DNA of 10,367 nucleotides from Enterococcaceae bacterium. Lineage in GTDB: Bacteria; Bacillota; Bacilli; Lactobacillales; Catellicoccaceae. The stretch spans positions 1 to 10,367 of the forward strand of contig JASLFJ010000048.1 of assembly GCA_030150665.1 (NCBI GenBank). The letters run 5' to 3'. The notes beneath the pieces are model-generated. The model ran no database searches, was not told where the DNA came from, and worked only from the letters and a program-made list of their open reading frames with translations. A program made the translations under genes and the position numbers. Positions 6,948 to 10,367 of this stretch are shown in pieces (position 1 is the first letter of the stretch; every line of letters begins with the position of its first letter).

Positions 6948-7517
6948 CTATACTTGTTGCAAAATAAATAACATAAAATAACTATATCCAGCAACAGATA
7001 TCGGTTTTAAAGTAAGTAAAATCACTAAAAATTTAGAAAATGATAACTTTGTAAGACCTGCTGCATAACAAGAAATATCATCAGGTGCAAAAGGAATTAA
7101 CAGCGTCACAATAAGTATTTTTTCAATATACAGATCACCTTTTGCAACGATACGATCAAATAAATTTAAATTTTTCTCTGAAAGCAGCTGTGTCATAAAT
7201 ACTCTGCCATATTTTCGAACCAATAAAAACCCTAAACACTCTCCTATAATAAGTCCTATACAGCTATAAATAAGTCCTAAGATAGGCCCAAACAATAAAA
7301 TTCCAGCAACACTAGAAACTCCCCCAGGAAAAATTGGAATAATCACTTGTATTATTTGAAATAAAATAAATAAAAATACACCTAAATATCCTAAAGGTTG
7401 AATCCAAGCTTGTAATTTTTGTGGAGAATTAAAGATATCAAGTTGATGAGCATAAATAGCTAACACAATCACAAGCATTAAACCTAAAATTGATAGTACT
7501 TTCATCCATTTTTGCAT
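6948..7517 (-). CDS. VTT-domain (TVP38/TMEM64, DedA-like) membrane protein
   Basis: Integral membrane protein of 189 residues. Hydrophobic segments lie at about 6-23, 42-62, 66-100 (a long stretch, with GECLGF inside), 131-147 and 160-187. Family marks are PGGVSSVAGILLFGPILG (64-81), GECLGFLLVRKYGR (92-105) and IPFAPDDISCYAAGL (141-155). The last resembles the conserved proline/aspartate re-entrant motif of VTT proteins. Members are linked to lipid scrambling, undecaprenyl-phosphate recycling or proton-dependent membrane homeostasis; the substrate of this one is unknown. The ATG at 7515-7517 has AAGGAG at 7523-7528. It lies between rpmE2 and the decarboxylase, with 129 bases to the latter, and could be partly cotranscribed with it. 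No clear promoter of its own was found. Confidence 0.82.
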   Translation of the reverse strand: MQKWMKVLSILGLMLVIVLAIYAHQLDIFNSPQKLQAWIQPLGYLGVFLFILFQIIQVIIPIFPGGVSSVAGILLFGPILGLIYSCIGLIIGECLGFLLVRKYGRVFMTQLLSEKNLNLFDRIVAKGDLYIEKILIVTLLIPFAPDDISCYAAGLTKLSFSKFLVILLTLKPISVAGYSYFMLFILQQV

Positions 7518-7551
7518 AAATGCTCCTTAAAGAAATTGAATATCATAAATA

Positions 7552-7583
7552 AAACAGCTTTCACGTGTTTGTGAAAGCTGTTT
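7552..7583 (-). terminator. Terminator after rpmE2
   Basis: A perfect 13-bp stem pairs AAACAGCTTTCAC (7552-7564) with GTGAAAGCTGTTT (7571-7583) around a GTGTTT loop. On the minus strand it is followed by TATTTATG, so the U-tract is short and interrupted. It lies 10 bases beyond the rpmE2 stop codon and before the VTT gene. Partial read-through into that gene is possible. Confidence 0.75.
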
Positions 7584-7593
7584 ATAGATTTGT

Positions 7594-7857
7594 TTAAGAT
7601 TGTGCATTTGGATCTGTAAATCCATATTTTTTGTTGAAACGATCCACACGTCCATCTGCTTGTGTGAATTTTTGACGTCCTGTATAAAATGGATGTGAAT
7701 CAGAAGTAATCTCCACACGAATTAACGGATAAGTATTACCATCTTCCCACTCAACAGTTTCTGTTGATGTTTTTGTTGATCCTGATAAAAACTTAAATCC
7801 TGTTGTTGAATCCATAAATACTACTGGATGATAATCTGGATGAATATTTGGTTTCAT
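7594..7857 (-). CDS. rpmE2: 50S ribosomal protein L31 type B
   Basis: Small basic ribosomal protein of the large subunit at the inter-subunit bridge. The 87 residues and the opening MKPNIHPDYHPVVFMD, with SDSHPFYTGRQ (residues 52-62) and DRFNKKYG (72-79), identify the long type B form. It contains no cysteine, so it is the zinc-independent (C-minus) version. In many bacteria this form replaces the zinc-binding one under zinc limitation, under Zur control. No Zur-like box was seen here, and it may well be the only L31 in the genome. The ATG at 7855-7857 follows AAGGAGAG at 7868-7875. It lies 101 bases downstream of murZ on the same strand, with its own promoter in the gap. Confidence 0.97.
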   Translation of the reverse strand: MKPNIHPDYHPVVFMDSTTGFKFLSGSTKTSTETVEWEDGNTYPLIRVEITSDSHPFYTGRQKFTQADGRVDRFNKKYGFTDPNAQS

Positions 7858-7922
7858 AATGAATGTTCTCTCCTTTGCCCTAATCCATTTGCTGAATTAG
7901 AGTTATTTTTTTTAACATTAAA

Positions 7923-7951
7923 ATAGTATCATACCCCTACATAAATAGCAA
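7923..7951 (-). promoter_or_regulatory. Candidate extended -10 promoter of rpmE2
   Basis: On the minus strand TTGCTA (7946-7951) and TACTAT (7923-7928) are 17 bases apart, and the -10 box is preceded by TG-A, an extended -10 feature. It sits in the murZ-rpmE2 gap. No strong terminator is seen after murZ, so rpmE2 may also be reached by read-through. Confidence 0.5.
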
Positions 7952-7958
7952 TATCTTT

Positions 7959-9230
7959 TTAAACTTCTTCAGATACCGTATCGACCATCATAATATCTGC
8001 ACCTAGTGCACTTAATTTCTCAATAATATGATCATACCCTCTTAAAATATTTTCCACATTAGAAATCACAGTAGTCCCTTCTGCCATAAGTCCTGCAACA
8101 ATAAGACTTGCCCCAGCACGCAAATCACTTGCAGAAACTTGTGCTCCAACAAATTGTGTTGGTCCTGATAATGAAATTAATGAGCCTTCAACAAAGGCTT
8201 TAGCACCCATTCTACGCAGTTCTGGAATATGGTTGACACGTTGAGGATAAATAGTATCAATAACAGTTGAATCTCCTTGAGCTTTTAATAATAAAGGCGT
8301 AATAGGCTGTTGTAAATCGGTCGCAAATCCTGGATAAGGATAAGTTTTAATATTTACAGGACGTAAAACTCTAGTTTCTTCAACTTCAATTGTATCTTCT
8401 TCAATAATCATACCTACACCCATCTCTTCTAGTTTAGAGATAAAGCTTTCTAAATGCTCATAGATTACATTTCTTACACGAATATTTTTACCTACTGCTG
8501 CAGCAATAGACAAATACGTTCCTGCTTCAATACGATCTGGAATCATAAAATGACGACAACCATGTAACTCTTCTACTCCATCAATACGAATTTCATTCGT
8601 TCCTGCACCCCGAATTTTAGCTCCCATATTATTCAGTAATGTCGCAACATCAACAATCTCAGGCTCTTGTGCTGCATTTTCAATCACAGTACGCCCTTTA
8701 GCCTTAACAGCAGCTAACATAATATTAATGGTTGCACCAATTGAAACAACATCCATAAAAATACGAGTTCCAATCAGTCCTTCTTTAGCAACCAAATGAG
8801 TTGCTCCATTTTTTGTACTTACATCAGCTCCTAATGCTTCAAAACCTTTAATATGTAAATCAATTGGACGAGGTCCTAAATAACACCCTCCAGGAAGCCC
8901 TACAACCCCTTCTCCAAATTTACCAAGTAAAGCGCCCATAAAATAATACGAAGCTCTTAAACTATTAATTTTACCACTAGGCATTGGAATAGCTTTCATA
9001 TGTGTTGGATCAATAACCATTCGATTTTCTGAAAACTCAACAGCAACTCCCATCATTCTTAAAATTTCCATTAAAGAATAAACATCTTGAATTTCAGGAA
9101 CTCCTTCTAAAATTACTGGGGAATCTGCTAAAATTGCTGCAGGAATTAAGGCTACTGCACTATTTTTCGCACCACTAATCACAACTTCACCTGTTAATTG
9201 TTTACCGCCATTAATTACAATTTGTTTCAT
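7959..9230 (-). CDS. murZ: UDP-N-acetylglucosamine 1-carboxyvinyltransferase, MurZ/MurAB type
   Basis: Cytoplasmic enzyme that transfers enolpyruvate from PEP to UDP-GlcNAc, the first committed step of peptidoglycan synthesis and the fosfomycin target. The 423 residues are a normal length. Key residues are present: Lys22-Asn23 in SGAKNS, catalytic Cys116 in GGCYLGPRPID (fosfomycin-sensitive form, not Asp), Asp305 in GFATDLQQP and Arg397 in NILRGYD. GPRPID and FATDLQQP, and the neighbouring rpmE2, suggest the second paralogue (MurZ/MurAB) of low-GC Gram-positives rather than MurAA; this assignment is from memory. The ATG at 9228-9230 has GTGAGGAG at 9239-9246. It is divergent from the DUF1622-rqcH pair. 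In related genomes rho usually lies between this gene and the L31 gene, but here it is absent. Confidence 0.96.
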   Translation of the reverse strand: MKQIVINGGKQLTGEVVISGAKNSAVALIPAAILADSPVILEGVPEIQDVYSLMEILRMMGVAVEFSENRMVIDPTHMKAIPMPSGKINSLRASYYFMGALLGKFGEGVVGLPGGCYLGPRPIDLHIKGFEALGADVSTKNGATHLVAKEGLIGTRIFMDVVSIGATINIMLAAVKAKGRTVIENAAQEPEIVDVATLLNNMGAKIRGAGTNEIRIDGVEELHGCRHFMIPDRIEAGTYLSIAAAVGKNIRVRNVIYEHLESFISKLEEMGVGMIIEEDTIEVEETRVLRPVNIKTYPYPGFATDLQQPITPLLLKAQGDSTVIDTIYPQRVNHIPELRRMGAKAFVEGSLISLSGPTQFVGAQVSASDLRAGASLIVAGLMAEGTTVISNVENILRGYDHIIEKLSALGADIMMVDTVSEEV

Positions 9231-9310
9231 GATTGATACTCCTCACTCTTTAAACATTTCAATAATTAGGTACTGTTTATCACACTTATGTTTGTTTTCA
9301 TTAAATTTTT

Positions 9311-9327
9311 GTTACATTTTTATTACA
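9311..9327 (-). promoter_or_regulatory. WalR (YycF)-type direct repeat upstream of murZ
   Basis: On the minus strand, TGTAAT-AAAAA-TGTAAC matches the WalR consensus TGTWAH-N5-TGTWAH at every defined position. It lies 81-97 bases upstream of the murZ start codon. WalRK is the essential cell-wall two-component system of low-GC Gram-positives, so a site before a peptidoglycan gene makes sense. A weak downstream promoter (TTAATG, 17 bases, about GATAAA near 9270-9275) would put the box at an activator position. Function is inferred. Confidence 0.5.
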
Positions 9328-9420
9328 TGCCTATACGGACTTATTCTAACATATCTTTTATATTTTAAAAAGCATATATCTTAAAACTTTCTTTAACATC
9401 ACAATAAAAATAATCGACAA

Positions 9421-9459
9421 TTGTTTCTTATCTCATATCAATATAAAATATGATACAAT
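9421..9459 (+). promoter_or_regulatory. Promoter of the DUF1622-rqcH pair
   Basis: TTGTTT (9421-9426), a 17-base spacer and TAAAAT (9444-9449) form a reasonable sigma-A promoter. Ten bases on, TG-A-TACAAT (9451-9459) is an alternative extended -10 box without a good -35 box. Either would give a leader of about 30-45 bases before the GTG start. The remaining sequence to murZ holds the WalR-type box and no further gene. Confidence 0.6.
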
Positions 9460-9495
9460 ACATAATATATTATCATAACTGAGGAGGTTTTAGCA

Positions 9496-9876
9496 GTGGA
9501 TTTTGGTCAATTACTTACTTATCTATCAATCGTACTCGATGGTTTTTCAGTGCTTATTTTAATTATCGGTGTTATTTTTGCACTGGTAGATTTTATTAAA
9601 CTATTTATCCATAAATATACAAGACAAGAACGTGCTGAGGCGAATAATCTTATTAAAAATGCTCTCGGTTCTTATATTTTACTAAGTTTAGAAGTCTTAA
9701 TCGCAGCAGATATTATCGATTCTATTGTCCATCCTACATTAGAAGATATTTTAAAATTAGGACTGGTCGTAATTATTCGAACTATTATTTCTTACTTCTT
9801 AAATAAAGAAATTGAATCTACAGAACGAGCATTCATTCAAAAAACAAAGTTAGAGGAGCAAAACCATGACATTTGA
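9496..9876 (+). CDS. DUF1622 family membrane protein
   Basis: Predicted 126-residue integral membrane protein with three hydrophobic segments, at about residues 12-36, 56-77 and 86-104, and a charged C-terminal tail. The central region, including LLSLEVLIAADIIDSIVHPT (residues 62-81) and then the LVVIIRTIISYFL helix, is the recognisable DUF1622 pattern, with acidic residues inside membrane segments. The family has no established function. The start is GTG at 9496-9498, supported by GAGGAGG at 9481-9487 with 8 bases between; no ATG is better placed. Its last 11 bases overlap the start of rqcH, so the two are almost surely translated from one mRNA. Confidence 0.85.
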   Translation: MDFGQLLTYLSIVLDGFSVLILIIGVIFALVDFIKLFIHKYTRQERAEANNLIKNALGSYILLSLEVLIAADIIDSIVHPTLEDILKLGLVVIIRTIISYFLNKEIESTERAFIQKTKLEEQNHDI

Positions 9877-10367
9877 TGGTGTATTTACATATAAAATGGT
9901 AAATGAATTAATTCCTTTATTAGAAACAGGAAAAGTTACAAAAATACATCAACCTTATGACCAAGAACTTATTCTTACCATTAGAAAACAAAAAAATAAC
10001 TACAAATTACTATTATCTACTCATGCACAATATGCTCGGTGTCAACTTACAGAAATTCCTTATAATAATCCTGAAAAACCCCCAACATTTTGTACAACCC
10101 TTAGAAAACATCTAGAAGGTGCTATTTTACAAAAAATAACACAATATGAAAATGATCGGATTATTCATTTTACATTTACAAAGCGAAATGAACTTGGTGA
10201 TGTTGATCCTTATGTTTTAATTTTAGAAATGATGGGAAAACATAGTGCTTTAGTATTAATCAATCATCACTCAGGAATCATTTTAGATAGTATAAAACAT
10301 GTAGGTTCCTCACAAATTGCATTTCGTACACTTCTTGCAGGTGTTGTCTATACATCTCCCCCAGAAC
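9866..10367 (+). CDS. rqcH: RqcH (NFACT / FbpA-PavA family), N-terminal part, cut by window end
   Basis: Rqc2/NEMF homologue that binds stalled 50S-peptidyl-tRNA complexes and directs C-terminal alanine tailing; older annotations call it fibronectin-binding protein A. The frame starts at ATG 9866-9868 after AGAGGAG (9852-9858) and stays open for 167 codons to the window edge. Family marks of the NFACT-N domain are MTFDGVFT (1-8), the GKVTKIHQPY segment (22-31), KPPTFCTTLRKHLEGA (71-86), NDR with Asp97-Arg98 (matching the pair needed for RqcH function in B. subtilis) and GDVDPYVLILEMMGKHSALV (112-131). Full-length members have about 560-570 residues, so roughly 400 residues lie outside. It overlaps the DUF1622 gene by 11 bases, in another frame. 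Confidence 0.95.
   Translation, partial: MTFDGVFTYKMVNELIPLLETGKVTKIHQPYDQELILTIRKQKNNYKLLLSTHAQYARCQLTEIPYNNPEKPPTFCTTLRKHLEGAILQKITQYENDRIIHFTFTKRNELGDVDPYVLILEMMGKHSALVLINHHSGIILDSIKHVGSSQIAFRTLLAGVVYTSPPE

Noticed and set aside
7527..7718. Open frame of 63 codons on the minus strand overlapping rpmE2
   Set aside because: It lies in another frame of rpmE2 and its terminator hairpin, has no family resemblance and no ribosome binding site; it is a shadow of the real gene.
7862..7910. Possible terminator after murZ (CTAAT...ATTAG)
   Set aside because: Only about five base pairs with a mismatch and no proper U-tract on the minus strand.
1..10367. CRISPR array, tRNA, rRNA, prophage or toxin-antitoxin module
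   Set aside because: No spaced direct repeats, no clover-leaf or rRNA sequence and no such proteins were recognised on either strand.

Overview
The window looks like a chromosomal housekeeping segment from a low-GC, AT-rich Gram-positive bacterium of the Lactobacillales. An Enterococcaceae-type organism (Enterococcus, Vagococcus or Melissococcus relatives) is my best guess. The grounds are protein similarity by eye, strong GGAGG-type ribosome binding sites, a CIRCE-controlled groESL operon, Rex, a MurZ-type MurA, a type B L31 protein and RqcH. I cannot fix the genus from the sequence alone.

Layout from left to right. Positions 1-236 hold the decayed 3' end of an IS200/IS605-type insertion sequence: a transposase reading frame with three nonsense codons and a right-end hairpin, cut off by the window start. 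Next comes the minus-strand groES-groEL operon (2290 to 297), with its terminator at 254-291 and its promoter and CIRCE operator at 2340-2407. Upstream of it, also on the minus strand, is rex (3084-2455). A 353-base intergenic region separates rex from a divergent plus-strand ABC-F ATPase of the YdiF type (3438-5366). That gene converges on a minus-strand glutamate decarboxylase (6818-5469), and the two share a bidirectional terminator. Upstream of the decarboxylase, all on the minus strand, lie a VTT/DedA-type membrane protein (7517-6948), rpmE2 for type B L31 (7857-7594) and murZ/murA (9230-7959). A divergent plus-strand pair closes the window: a DUF1622 membrane protein (9496-9876) overlapping the start of rqcH, which runs off the right edge.

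Functionally the segment covers protein folding (GroESL), redox-controlled transcription (Rex), ribosome-associated functions (ABC-F, L31, RqcH), acid stress (glutamate decarboxylase) and cell wall synthesis (MurZ). Regulation visible in the sequence includes a perfect CIRCE element, a perfect WalR-type direct repeat upstream of murZ, an 18-bp palindrome in the rex leader and a 12-bp inverted repeat in the decarboxylase leader.

I found no CRISPR array, tRNA, rRNA, phage module or convincing new multigene system. The points most worth checking are the WalR-like box, the absence of rho between murZ and rpmE2, the two unexplained palindromes, the decarboxylase without a visible antiporter gene, and the DUF1622-rqcH overlap.
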